DNA of 42,843 bases, taken from contig DLAL01000085.1 in NCBI GenBank assembly GCA_002493945.1, positions 123,632 to 166,474 of the forward strand, written 5' to 3'. Position numbers and translations under genes: made by a program. The notes under the pieces were generated by a model. It was not told the origin of the DNA. It did no database searches and was given only the letters and a program-made list of their open reading frames with translations. Positions 33,201 through 42,843 of this stretch are shown piece after piece. This DNA comes from Porphyromonadaceae bacterium UBA7048 (lineage in GTDB: Bacteria; Bacteroidota; Bacteroidia; Bacteroidales; Muribaculaceae). The first letter of the stretch is position 1. The number at the start of each line of letters is the position of its first letter.

Positions 33201-33621
33201 GGAAGACATAAGCCTTGTTGATGTCGAGTCCGCGGAAAGTGAAGAAATTGTAGTCCTGAAAGTCCTCGACGAAAAGGTAGTCCTCCGTGGCCGTCTCGAC
33301 AGCGAGGTCGCCGAGCCGTTCGGCCGAAGGATTCATCAGACCGCCGGCCGACTTGCCGTTGGTCATGAAGCGCGTATTGACGAGTATGTCGTAGCCCGTG
33401 GGCACATTGGCGGCGTCCACGAGGTCGACGGTCGTTCCGGGATAGATGTAATTGTTTCCTGACGACTTGACATTGTTCCAGTGGTTGCCTGCGGCGTCAG
33501 TCTCGGTGATGCGGCCGCGCTCGGGTTTCACATCGCCGAAGTCGATGTATATCGTCCGGCCCGCACTTGCCGAAAGTGCCATGACCGCGAGCATCGAAGC
33601 CGCAAAAAGATGTTTCTTCAT
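30244..33621 (-). CDS. Large secreted SGNH/GDSL hydrolase with duplicated N-terminal module, LamG domain and C-terminal sorting-like tail
   Basis: This is a 1125-residue protein with signal peptide MKKHLFAASMLAVMALSASA. Two copies of an N-terminal module of about 200 residues follow (YIDFGDVKPERG near 20 and YIDFGENGTAPND near 236). Both contain an AxGSR and a VAVSD-(I/F)-(F/Y)-PD segment and end in FTIxRxxG-xxH-x-N. The SGNH hydrolase core begins near residue 660 with FGSSVANGQG (nucleophile Ser), then GLSLGNEGIHG, and DVAHPNYSGHQ near 827 (Asp/His). A LamG-type lectin domain covers about 877-1004. The end (RARVYTPDGRLVADV, then LPLSCGLYIVNG) is the usual Bacteroidales surface-protein tail. 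It is probably a carbohydrate esterase acting on host or dietary glycans. The frame is open to 33726, but the promoter at 33659-33652 supports 33621. Confidence 0.87.
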   Translation of the reverse strand: MKKHLFAASMLAVMALSASAGRTIYIDFGDVKPERGRITETDAAGNHWNNVKSSGNNYIYPGTTVDLVDAANVPTGYDILVNTRFMTNGKSAGGLMNPSAERLGDLAVETATEDYLFVEDFQDYNFFTFRGLDINKAYVFHAFGSRANDAVRIGNYSFRGQNEWSTNHQMAGPGCGQDGYNGNNANVAVSDPIFPDVNGEITFTIRRVQGMMHINAMKIEETDELTRPADNTPVQSMYIDFGENGTAPNDRWQPTVGADANGHWWNNFYGTTGNGSWVDVIPKGTAVELVNSDNIPTGITATLSDYLKTNGGVNGGIMEPLPELRDLAVASATGDYVYVETSQPSVSVEFTGANPSKLYRIKAFGSRITNETGDRWAMYHFSGMTAWSVRQDFSGRGIGGFDTAGNSVHGNTRNVAVSDFIYPDAEGRLTFTIERKTGLSHLNLLKLEEFDPAVAPEPVITVTSLDVKGSAVENGSVSLRPVTGLGIGAGVFAAYLSLSPGEYTFEGLTPYGDAVVFGSGDDGALKVGAPAYTVAEETVVRLRVDTQARTVDILPIEGIAVKGSIAPEGTVIPYAGGGVWSGEVALTKTASGEYLTHNIYFAINGDEALAIRRVAGSDALVMVADGTPGENIRLNNGTFTISLDLNAMTFGIDAEVNPYRVSVFGSSVANGQGASNFQGYAWLYGNQLKKRTEGGQSQYPLEISGVAIGGNTTRNLLDRYDDVIHDFGRYVLIGLSLGNEGIHGAQNPEAVFNGFRDNMLTLIARLREDGKVPVVVNNYTRGDYNDTDYSYVKRMNLLIHSWDLPSVNVLGAIDDGAGHWAEGYIADVAHPNYSGHQQFMYAIPPSLFDALVDGKPLPERNMTASSTLTDNTVLRLTPEGTVQPFTIAVRVRGGDAGSILTFRHGSRAKYTGVLLVNADGTLTYKAPIQQGFTTTDRPLADGEWHDIVLTHYFAMGRTFLYIDGVLAGTVDERLTLGEIVFGEQADSSVSRDFSEISLWRSGMNQEEITAHHAGEMLKSSLEVYSPVELTDDTTVLPNRAQTLNAATVDTSACSGIGQTAAVTGGVRVESGDGFLSLSTDVPGQRARVYTPDGRLVADVTLPASTLILPLSCGLYIVNGTKAVVK

Positions 33622-33651
33622 ACGTATTTGCTGATAAGGTTTTTCACGGTG

Positions 33652-33659
33652 CAAAGGTA
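33652..33659 (-). promoter_or_regulatory. Promoter -7 box for the SGNH-hydrolase gene
   Basis: The minus strand reads TACCTTTG, 30 bases before the ATG. The -33 element is weak. The predicted start near 33646 lies inside the longer open frame and so fixes the start codon. Confidence 0.65.
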
Positions 33660-33741
33660 TGAAGTCCCCTCGGCAAGAAAGGAAAAAATCGTGTCGAATA
33701 ATGGTAATAGCGTGCAAAAACGCCACTCACGACATGCTATT

Positions 33742-34908
33742 TCATCCCAAATCCCACAATGCCCTTGACAGACTTCCCGCACCTTCTTCGTCAAGGATAC
33801 GTTCAAGCATCTGTCCAATTTCCTCAAATCTGTATCTGACATTAGGAATTTTTCCGGTACCGTTACTCAGCCGTCTGGCGAAATCCTCATTCTGGAACAG
33901 AACTGAAAGGGATTTTTTCACCCGACGTTTTCTGTCAATAAGCACACTTCGTTCATTATCGGTCAGCCATGCCATACAGACACTCAGAGAATCAAACAGA
34001 GATTTTGAAATCTTGCTGAGTTCTCCGTTCTTATTGATCTTCCTGAACGCGCTGTCGCCAAAAATAGCATGGCACGCTGTCATCGAACTCTCAAATGCAT
34101 TGCGAATCTCCTGTCGGCGTTCCTTTGTATATGTGTTCAACGCTGCCATCTGGTCATTCAGAAAATTATCCAGATTGCCATCATAGACTTTATAGCCGCA
34201 ATAAAACGCCACAAATCTATTGACGAAATCCCTGTCAAGCATTCGCTTCCCCTTGATTTTATAATTTGTAGCCTGAAGAAATGAGGAGCTTTCTGAAAGA
34301 CGTCTTATGAAATTTGCCGGGATTCCCTGATTCAGAGCATGGCGCATCTCCTGCTGGGTCAGAGGGACACCGGCACTGTTCACCCTCTGAAAAATAATCA
34401 GTTTTACGTCACCCGGGGTTTCATATCCCAGTGTATTGGTGGTTATCTTCATATTGTGGATGCGCCTCACATCGGGTCGGGACAGATCAGCAAAGGTCAG
34501 TCCTTCGTACTGTTTCAGGAACTGCAGACCTTCAAGCTTCAAAAAACGGAGTTCGCCATTTTCTCTCCTCCCCAATACAAAATCACGGATAGCACATAAC
34601 CGCTGGACGCCATCTATCACAGAACGAGTATTTCCATCCTCATCCTCACTGAAATAGAATGACGGGAGCGGCAGCCCCAATAAGATGGATTCTATCAGCC
34701 GACTTTTTTCTTTCGGTCCCCAGACATCTGTGGCACGCTGAAAATCCGGACTAAGATTTATCTCGTCATTCTCCAGTTCATTGATAAGAGACAACAGATT
34801 GACCGTTGCAATATCAAGTTTGATTTTTGACGGGTCAAAGGGTTTTGTTATGCGGGGTTCGCCGCCATCATATATGTTTTCGTCCTCGACGTATTTATCT
34901 TCCTTCAT
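33742..34908 (-). CDS. DUF262-family protein (ParB/GmrS-like fold), defence-associated
   Basis: This is a 388-residue protein. DUF262 spans about 35-260. PDFQRATDVW (residues 54-63) and RLIESILLGLPLPSFYF are the typical opening. The nucleotide-handling motif usually written DGQQR is DGVQR here (99-103). FQRVNSAGVPLTQQEMRHAL is the typical second block. In GmrSD-type restriction enzymes this domain hydrolyses nucleotides and senses modified DNA, but no HNH nuclease (DUF1524) motif is visible in the C-terminal part, which is helical and charged. The start overlaps the upstream gene stop by 4 bases (ATGA). Base composition is much more AT-rich than the flanking genes. It is the last gene of a three-gene cassette. 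Confidence 0.85.
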   Translation of the reverse strand: MKEDKYVEDENIYDGGEPRITKPFDPSKIKLDIATVNLLSLINELENDEINLSPDFQRATDVWGPKEKSRLIESILLGLPLPSFYFSEDEDGNTRSVIDGVQRLCAIRDFVLGRRENGELRFLKLEGLQFLKQYEGLTFADLSRPDVRRIHNMKITTNTLGYETPGDVKLIIFQRVNSAGVPLTQQEMRHALNQGIPANFIRRLSESSSFLQATNYKIKGKRMLDRDFVNRFVAFYCGYKVYDGNLDNFLNDQMAALNTYTKERRQEIRNAFESSMTACHAIFGDSAFRKINKNGELSKISKSLFDSLSVCMAWLTDNERSVLIDRKRRVKKSLSVLFQNEDFARRLSNGTGKIPNVRYRFEEIGQMLERILDEEGAGSLSRALWDLG

Positions 34909-35756
34909 CTTCCTAACAGTTTCTTTATAGCTGATATCTTTCTGTCATAGTCTTCGAGATGGAATGAATGAAATACCATGGTGTTCTTAGACTCACGCTT
35001 GAACTCCATATAACGGTTGAAATCCTCGTCCCAGGCATAGAGCGGCCCCGTTTCGGCATCTTCTCCAAGCGCTGTCTGCAGAAGTCCGGAAGCATGCTCA
35101 CGCGAACAATAAAGAATCGCCACCGTATCATTCTTATGTTCCTTATGAGCACCGGTACCGTTCTCTCCATGCTTCGGATTCCAATTATATACACGTACAG
35201 GGCGCCGGTTCGACTGCAGCCACTTCTCGATGGCCTCAATCGAGCCGTCCACTACGGCTACATCAACTGATTCACCATTACGAGTCATAGCCGCATTATC
35301 GGGTGCTCTGTCAATTGCTTTATGGTTGATAATGGCAAATGTAGAATTCGCCGAATCGGTGGCGGACAAGTATTTCCGCTCGCAGGCCTCACAGAACGAG
35401 TCGTCAGCCACTGTCTCATAAAACAGTCTGTACTCAACGTCTCCATCCTGCCGGGCTTCCGGCCGCCAGTCCTCTGCAAACCGGTTGAGAGAGTTGCGCA
35501 ATGTAAGTTCAACAGACGGATAACATTCAGGCAGTTCCTGCACAGGTTTCAGAAAGCTGTCTATATTCTTCGAATCATAGTACAACTGATAGTGTTCGGC
35601 CTGTCCGCGGCATTCCATCGTGTCGATAAGCCGGATATAGCCGGTCACCTCCTCGAGAGACATCACAGAGAAATCCCGTATACATGACGATGTCTTTTCC
35701 GCATCTTCATGTTCCGGAAGAATGATAAACAGCTGACAACTCTCCTGATTCGCCAT
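34905..35756 (-). CDS. Uncharacterised 283-residue partner protein of the ATPase/DUF262 cassette
   Basis: I do not recognise a named domain. The protein is soluble with an acidic first half. The second half has VYNWNPKHGENGTGAHKE, then VAILYCSREHASGLLQTALG, then LYAWDEDFNRYMEF and a closing VFHSFHLEDYD. These histidine, lysine and charged-residue clusters look like conserved motif positions rather than random sequence, and could be an active site or ligand pocket; that is inference. It also has a CEAC pair near 120. It starts 3 bases after the ATPase stop and overlaps the DUF262 start by 4, so the three are surely co-translated. Confidence 0.75.
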   Translation of the reverse strand: MANQESCQLFIILPEHEDAEKTSSCIRDFSVMSLEEVTGYIRLIDTMECRGQAEHYQLYYDSKNIDSFLKPVQELPECYPSVELTLRNSLNRFAEDWRPEARQDGDVEYRLFYETVADDSFCEACERKYLSATDSANSTFAIINHKAIDRAPDNAAMTRNGESVDVAVVDGSIEAIEKWLQSNRRPVRVYNWNPKHGENGTGAHKEHKNDTVAILYCSREHASGLLQTALGEDAETGPLYAWDEDFNRYMEFKRESKNTMVFHSFHLEDYDRKISAIKKLLGR

Positions 35757-35759
35757 AGC

Positions 35760-36920
35760 TTATTCATTTATTCCAGTCAGTACCCTCAGGTCAATCTGCA
35801 TCTGGTCAAAAAAGTCTTTCGGAGGACGTATAATCTGCCCTTTAGGCGTCACCTTGAGCTGATGAATCTGTGCTACATGGAGATTCTCGTCACGATTGAA
35901 GAAATACACCTGCACATCGTCATTCTTCAGCAGTCCTTTTCTGATATTGACCAATGCGCCATTTATAATATGGTCGCTATGGGTCTCTATGACAATCTGT
36001 ATACCGGCTTTAACGGCGCGCGCAATCAGCTCCATCAGCACGGACTGACCTTTAGGATGCACGTGTGCTTCCGGATTCTCTATAAGTATCAGGGCACCGG
36101 GACGTGCGCTCAGAATACTTACGATAATCGGAAGCAGATAGGAGATGCCGAATCCGGTATTGACGGCCGACATCTCTTCGGTCGGCAGATTGTCTTCTCT
36201 GTCAAACTTATAGCTGAGTTTGAAGTCTTCTCCGAACGGCTCAATCTTCAGATGGATATACGGAGAGATGGCCTGAAGCCAAAGTTCGGTCTGAGCTCCG
36301 AGCTGATAGTTATAGTTCCCTGAAGAATTCGGACGTGCCAGTTCCTCCAGAATCTTCATCGAGGAATAGTGATACAGGAAATGGACAGTATACTCGCATT
36401 TGCCCTGAATCTTTGAAATCTGTCTGTCCTGGCTGACAACTGCCGAGTCTCTGCCATATGTCACCATCGGGCCAAAACGGAACGCACTGATATACTGGAA
36501 GTCCGGGCTAAAAAGACTCTGCATCGACAACGTATACAGAAATTCCTCGTCCTCCACATTCATCTCCTCCGGTTCTTCATCCGGAAATGCCGGCGGAAGA
36601 TAAGTCTCCATACCGTCTTTCGGATAGATGAAATGGCAGAATTTGCCGATTTCTTCAAAAATGATGCCAAGGACCATTTCGTCAGAGTCAACTGACTGGC
36701 ACGCCAGTTTACCTGATATGCCGAGGTCGACAAGGTCTCCGCGAAGATTAAGTCCTTTTTTCAGCCGTTGTGACTGGAATGACTGTCTCAGGAGAAGGAG
36801 CGCCTGGAAAACAGTGGACTTACCCATACCGTTAATACCGGTAAGCATCGTCAATCCACTGAATTTCAGAGTAGTCTCTGCATGTAGTTTGAAATTCCGT
36901 ATTTCTAAGGACTCGAGCAT
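35760..36920 (-). CDS. AAA ATPase of the DUF3696/OLD-like (SMC-type) group
   Basis: This is a 386-residue protein. The N-terminus LESLEIRNFKLHAETTLKFSG is typical of SMC/RecF/OLD-like ATPases. Walker A is GINGMGKST (28-36). The ABC-type signature region is NTGFGISYLLPIIV (254-267), Walker B is LILIENPEAHVHP (277-289), and the H-loop is ETHSDHI with H314. The final 55 residues (VQVYFFNRDENLHVAQIHQL onwards) match the DUF3696 C-terminal block. There is no Toprim nuclease domain, which separates it from true OLD proteins. Such ATPases commonly act as sensors or clamps in phage-defence systems. It is the first gene of the cassette, with its own promoter. Confidence 0.9.
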   Translation of the reverse strand: MLESLEIRNFKLHAETTLKFSGLTMLTGINGMGKSTVFQALLLLRQSFQSQRLKKGLNLRGDLVDLGISGKLACQSVDSDEMVLGIIFEEIGKFCHFIYPKDGMETYLPPAFPDEEPEEMNVEDEEFLYTLSMQSLFSPDFQYISAFRFGPMVTYGRDSAVVSQDRQISKIQGKCEYTVHFLYHYSSMKILEELARPNSSGNYNYQLGAQTELWLQAISPYIHLKIEPFGEDFKLSYKFDREDNLPTEEMSAVNTGFGISYLLPIIVSILSARPGALILIENPEAHVHPKGQSVLMELIARAVKAGIQIVIETHSDHIINGALVNIRKGLLKNDDVQVYFFNRDENLHVAQIHQLKVTPKGQIIRPPKDFFDQMQIDLRVLTGINE

Positions 36921-36975
36921 CTTGCTGAAGATTTTTCTATTTTGATTCGTGTGCCGGAATATGATTTGTCATATA

Positions 36976-37006
36976 CAAAAGTACAACAAAAAACTGATAC
37001 ACCAAT
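36976..37006 (-). promoter_or_regulatory. Promoter of the ATPase/DUF262 cassette
   Basis: The minus strand has ATTG (37006-37003), a 19-base spacer and TACTTTTG (36983-36976), close to full consensus. The leader is about 50 bases. The cassette is thus transcribed independently of its neighbours. Confidence 0.75.
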
Positions 37007-37087
37007 CGATAATGCAAAGAAACATAAAAATATGCGAATAGCCATCAAGGAATTATCATTTTTTATACATTCACGCAGGGGATATTG

Positions 37088-37118
37088 CTTGGCCGTCGGC
37101 GAAAAAGCGCTATCTTTG
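37088..37118 (+). promoter_or_regulatory. Promoter of uvrB
   Basis: CTTG (37088-37091), a 19-base spacer and TATCTTTG (37111-37118) place the start near 37124, about 17 bases before the ATG at 37141. Confidence 0.8.
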
Positions 37119-37140
37119 CAGGTTGCAAGGAACGCATTAT

Positions 37141-39261
<2,121 letters not shown>

Positions 39262-39276
39262 AAAAATCATCAGAAA

Positions 39277-41250
39277 ATGAAAGAAATCGACTATTCGACA
39301 CTCCGCGTCACCGACTGGCTCCCCACGTCGGTGAAGGAGATGAAAGCGCTCGGCTGGGACAGCGTGGACGTGGTGCTCTTCTCGGGCGACGCCTACGTGG
39401 ACCATCCGTCGTTCGGCGCCGCCGTGATAGGGCGCACGCTTCAGGCCGCAGGCTACCGCGTGGCCATCGTGCCCCAGCCCAACTGGCAGGACGACCTGCG
39501 CGACTTCCGCAAATTCGGCCGCCCGAGGCTGTTCTTCGGCATAAGTGCCGGAGCAATGGACTCGATGGTGAACCACTATACGGCCAACCGCCGACGCCGC
39601 TCCGACGACGCCTACACTCCCGGCGGCCGCCACGGCGCGCGCCCGGACTACCCCACCATAGTCTACGCGCGGATACTGCGCGAACTCTTCCCCGACGTGC
39701 CGCTGGTGGCCGGAGGCATAGAGGCATCCCTGCGACGCCTGTCGCACTACGACTATTGGGAGGACCGCCTGCGCCCGTCGATTATAACGGATGCGCCGGT
39801 GGACATGCTCATGTACGGCATGGGCGAGAAGCCCATCATCGAGCTGGCGCGGCGCCTCGACAGAGGCGAGCGCATGGCCGACATCACGGACATCCCTCAG
39901 ACGGTGGTGCTCCGTCCGCTCTCCGAAGTGCCCGAGCCTGATGCCGACAACATCGTACTGGCATCATTCGAGACCTGCCTGAAAGACAAGCGCAGCCAGT
40001 CGACCAACTTCAGGCACATCGAGCAGCAGAGCAACCGCCTCTCCGGAGGCGCCACCATATGGCAGGTGACCGGCGACCGCGCCGTCAAGGCCAACCCCAT
40101 GCTTCCGGCCATGACCCAGGGCGAGATCGACGCCTCGTTCGACCTCCCCTACACCCGTCTGCCGCATCCGCGCTACAAAGGCAAGACCATCCCTGCATAC
40201 GAGATGATACGCCACTCGGTGAACATGCACCGCGGTTGCTTCGGCGGCTGCGCCTTCTGCACCATCTCGGCGCATCAGGGCAAATTCATAGCATCGCGGT
40301 CGAAGGAATCGATACTGCGCGAGGCCCGTCAGGTGACGCGTATGCCCGACTTCGCAGGCTACATCAGCGACCTGGGCGGTCCGTCGGCCAACATGTACGG
40401 TATGTCGGGCCGCGACAAATCGCTCTGCGCCAAGTGTCTGCGCCCGTCGTGCCTGCATCCGTCGCCGTGCCGCAACCTCAACAACGACCACGGCCCGCTG
40501 CTGGACATATACCGCGCCGTCGACGCACTGCCGGGCGTGAAGAAGTCGTTCATCGGCTCGGGCGTGCGCTACGACCTCTCGATGCACCGCTCGGGCAACG
40601 ACGCCATAGACCGCACCAACCGCATCTACAACGAGGAGCTGATACGCAACCACGTCTCCGGACGCCTGAAGGTGGCGCCCGAACATACGTCCGACGCCAC
40701 CCTGGCGGTGATGCGCAAGCCGTCGTTCGAGCTATTCAAGGAGTTCAAGCGCCTGTTCGACCGCGTCAACGAGCAGTCGGGCATGCGCCAGCAGCTCATA
40801 CCCTACTTCATATCGTCGCACCCCGGATGCACCCCCGAGGACATGGCCATGCTCGCCGCCGAGACCAAGGCGCTGAACTTCCATCTCGAGCAGGTGCAGG
40901 ACTTCACGCCCACACCCATGACCGTGGCCACGGAAATCTACTATTCGGGCATCCACCCCTATACGGGCGAGGAGGTGTACACGGCCACCGACGCCGACGA
41001 GAAGCTCAGGCAGCGCATGTTCTTCTTCTGGTACGACCCCGAGTACCGCAGCCGGATAACAGCCGAACTGCACCGCATGGGCCGCCCCGACCTCATCCCG
41101 AAACTCTTCGGCACCCGCCCGCCGCACCACTACGGCCGCGCAACAGCCGAGCGGAAGAACACCACATACAAGACCGACAATAAGACCGACAAAACCGCCG
41201 CACGCCGAAGCGACAGACCTAACCGTCGCAACAAGCCCGGCAAACGCTAA
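39277..41250 (+). CDS. ygiQ: YgiQ family radical SAM protein
   Basis: This is a 657-residue protein. The N-terminal cobalamin-binding-like domain reads LPTSVKEMKALGWDSVDVVL and SGDAYVDHPSFGAAVIGR, then GGIEASLRRLSHYDYWED, the YgiQ signature. The radical-SAM cluster motif is CFGGCAFC in MHRGCFGGCAFCTIS. The Cys-rich segment CAKCLRPSCLHPSPC follows, and PEHTSDATLAVMRKP is in the core. The last 40 residues are a basic, low-complexity tail. The substrate of YgiQ is not known. It starts 15 bases after uvrB and ends 12 before the acyltransferase. Confidence 0.96.
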   Translation: MKEIDYSTLRVTDWLPTSVKEMKALGWDSVDVVLFSGDAYVDHPSFGAAVIGRTLQAAGYRVAIVPQPNWQDDLRDFRKFGRPRLFFGISAGAMDSMVNHYTANRRRRSDDAYTPGGRHGARPDYPTIVYARILRELFPDVPLVAGGIEASLRRLSHYDYWEDRLRPSIITDAPVDMLMYGMGEKPIIELARRLDRGERMADITDIPQTVVLRPLSEVPEPDADNIVLASFETCLKDKRSQSTNFRHIEQQSNRLSGGATIWQVTGDRAVKANPMLPAMTQGEIDASFDLPYTRLPHPRYKGKTIPAYEMIRHSVNMHRGCFGGCAFCTISAHQGKFIASRSKESILREARQVTRMPDFAGYISDLGGPSANMYGMSGRDKSLCAKCLRPSCLHPSPCRNLNNDHGPLLDIYRAVDALPGVKKSFIGSGVRYDLSMHRSGNDAIDRTNRIYNEELIRNHVSGRLKVAPEHTSDATLAVMRKPSFELFKEFKRLFDRVNEQSGMRQQLIPYFISSHPGCTPEDMAMLAAETKALNFHLEQVQDFTPTPMTVATEIYYSGIHPYTGEEVYTATDADEKLRQRMFFFWYDPEYRSRITAELHRMGRPDLIPKLFGTRPPHHYGRATAERKNTTYKTDNKTDKTAARRSDRPNRRNKPGKR

Positions 41251-41262
41251 TCCGTCATCACG

Positions 41263-42732
41263 ATGCTCGACAAACTCGCTGAACTTCTTTCGTACAATCC
41301 CGCCGAGCCCATGCTCTTCAACACGGGGCTCTTCCTGATGCTGTTCGTACTGTTCATCACCGCCTATCAGGCCGTGCGCGACCACCGGCGCCTCAAGATG
41401 CTGCTCGTGATAGCGTTCTCGCTCTACTTCTACTATAAGTCAGGGGGCGCATGCGTGCTCATCCTCTGCGGTGTCTGCCTGAGCGACTACTTCCTCGGCC
41501 GGTGGCTCGGAGCGGCGCGCGGCAGCGCGCTGCGACGGTCGATAGTGGCCCTGAACGTCCTCATCAACACGGGGATGCTCGTCTACTTCAAGTACTTCAA
41601 CCTGCTGGCCGACGCGCTGTGCAGCATCGTCGGCAGCTCGTTCGACCCTCTTGACATCATTCTGCCGGCAGGCATATCGTTCTTCACGTTCCGCTCCATC
41701 AGCTATATGGTGGACATCTACCGCGGCGACCTCGAGCCGTGCCGCAGCCTGCTGGACTACACTTTCTTCCTGACCTTCTTCCCTCCGCTGCTGGCAGGTC
41801 CCGTGGTGAGGGCCAAGGATATGCTCGGCCAGGTTGCCGGCAACCCTACGGCCACGCCTGCCATGATATCCGAAGGTCTGTTCCTCATCATGACGGGTCT
41901 TGTCAAGAAGGTGGTGATTGCTGACTACATCAGCGCCAACTTCGTGGACCGCATCTTCGAGAATCCGGCGCTCTACACCGGCTTCGAGAACCTCATGGGC
42001 GCCGTAGGCTTCACCGTGCAGCTGTACTGCGACTTCTCCGGCTACTCCGACATGGCCATCGGCCTGGCGCTCCTGATGGGCTACCGCTTCAAGGAGAACT
42101 TCGCGGCGCCCTTCAAGTCGCAGAGCCCGACGGAATTCTGGCGCCGCTGGCACATATCGCTCTCGACGTGGCTGCGCGACTACGTCTACATACCGCTCGG
42201 CGGCAACCGCAAAGGCCGCGCACGGGCCTACTTCAACCAGTTCATAACGATGGTCATCGGAGGCCTGTGGCACGGCGCGTCGTGGATGTACGTCATCTGG
42301 GGAGCTTACCACGGACTGCTTCTGGTGATTCACAAGGCCGTCAGGCAGGTGTGGCGCCTGCCCGAGAGCGCACGCGGACGGCTTGACATACGCGTGGCCA
42401 ACATCGCCGTGACCTTCACGCTCGTGGTGATAGGCTTCACGGTGTTCCGCGCCCCGTCGCTCGAGACGGTGGGTGTGATGTTCTCGCAGATAGTCAATGA
42501 CTTCCATCTGTCGGTGGCTCCGCAGTTCGTCGAGGGCTACCTCCTGATAGTCGCCGCGCTGACCATAGGACTTGCGGCGCACTTCTCGCCGCGCGAATGG
42601 ACCACCGGGAGCACCGAGGCATATGTGGCCATGCCCGTACTGTGGCAGGCGCTTCTGCTGGCCGCCGTGATATTCCTTGTGATTCAGACACGGCAGAGCG
42701 AATTAGTGCCTTTCATCTATCTACAGTACTAA
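41263..42732 (+). CDS. MBOAT family membrane-bound O-acyltransferase (AlgI-like)
   Basis: This is a 489-residue multi-pass membrane protein with about 11-12 hydrophobic segments. The MBOAT core is complete: LPAGISFFTFRSISYMVDIYRG, LLAGPVVR, YCDFSGYSDMAIGLALLMGY, FWRRWHISLSTWLRDYVYIP and the catalytic His in GGLWHGASW. This is the AlgI/DltB type that transfers acetyl or other acyl groups to extracellular polysaccharide with help from a separate periplasmic SGNH partner. The usual partner (AlgJ/DltD or PatB-like) is not within the window but may follow, since the window ends just after. It is co-directional and 12 bases from ygiQ. Confidence 0.95.
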   Translation: MLDKLAELLSYNPAEPMLFNTGLFLMLFVLFITAYQAVRDHRRLKMLLVIAFSLYFYYKSGGACVLILCGVCLSDYFLGRWLGAARGSALRRSIVALNVLINTGMLVYFKYFNLLADALCSIVGSSFDPLDIILPAGISFFTFRSISYMVDIYRGDLEPCRSLLDYTFFLTFFPPLLAGPVVRAKDMLGQVAGNPTATPAMISEGLFLIMTGLVKKVVIADYISANFVDRIFENPALYTGFENLMGAVGFTVQLYCDFSGYSDMAIGLALLMGYRFKENFAAPFKSQSPTEFWRRWHISLSTWLRDYVYIPLGGNRKGRARAYFNQFITMVIGGLWHGASWMYVIWGAYHGLLLVIHKAVRQVWRLPESARGRLDIRVANIAVTFTLVVIGFTVFRAPSLETVGVMFSQIVNDFHLSVAPQFVEGYLLIVAALTIGLAAHFSPREWTTGSTEAYVAMPVLWQALLLAAVIFLVIQTRQSELVPFIYLQY

Positions 42733-42821
42733 CGGACGTTAATCAGCGGCCCAAAATGTTAATTTATGTCAATAAATTGCATTTTCTCATCCTGAAAGTA
42801 TGTTGTATAACATAAAAACTA

Positions 42822-42829
42822 TAACTTTG
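42822..42829 (+). promoter_or_regulatory. Promoter -7 box for a gene beyond the window
   Basis: TAACTTTG is a perfect -7 box 14 bases from the window end, in AT-rich sequence. It indicates a separate transcript starting at about 42835. Confidence 0.6.
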
Positions 42830-42843
42830 CATCAGTTTTTCAT

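Overview
The window looks like the chromosome of a GC-rich gut Bacteroidales, most likely Muribaculaceae. The reasons are the protein style (a TonB/ExbB/two-ExbD cluster, EF-Ts beginning MAVTMA, ribosomal protein L13 with a GTG start, YgiQ, a THUMP-like methyltransferase) and a promoter signature seen at least 13 times: TAnnTTTG, in the best cases preceded about 19 bases upstream by TTTG. That is the Bacteroidetes sigma-ABfr consensus. The family-level assignment is inference.

Layout. 1-2362 (minus): a small Rossmann-fold protein and a secreted metallophosphoesterase joined to a PQQ-type propeller. 2501-5025 (plus): a secreted leucine-rich repeat protein, a strong terminator, and pgk. 5191-5856: a HigB/HigA toxin-antitoxin pair, followed by a THUMP-like methyltransferase that converges on hisS. 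8555-10796: an outer-membrane barrel protein and a divergent MFS transporter. 10876-13261: an accessory patch between the fluoride channel gene crcB and tRNA-Arg(TCT). It holds a collapsed AlbA_2-type regulator fused in frame to crcB and a 525-residue protein of unknown function. 13309-16335 (minus): rplM-rpsI, rpsB-tsf and tRNA-Arg, with structured leader candidates. 16568-19903 (minus): exbB-exbD-exbD-tonB.

20203-30060 (minus) is one block of nine genes in which every junction overlaps or has a one-base gap: a RelA/SpoT homologue, a lipoprotein, rmlB, rmlA, an FdtA-like isomerase, an FdtB-like aminotransferase, mtaB, an LpxL-like acyltransferase and a family 2 glycosyltransferase. The middle four genes make up a dTDP-3-amino-3,6-dideoxyhexose pathway, and the last two would build surface glycolipid or glycan. 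The ppGpp enzyme at the head appears to have lost its hydrolase active site.

30244-33621 is a large secreted SGNH-hydrolase/LamG protein. 33742-36920 (minus) is a compact, AT-richer three-gene cassette with its own promoter: a DUF3696-type AAA ATPase, an unrecognised 283-residue protein and a DUF262 protein. It resembles an anti-phage defence operon and is the best candidate here for an undescribed system. 37141-42732 (plus) carries uvrB, ygiQ and an MBOAT acyltransferase in tight series. The window ends on a promoter for a gene lying beyond it.

No CRISPR array, insertion sequence, transposase, integrase or rRNA was seen. All family names come from reading the translations; no database search was possible.
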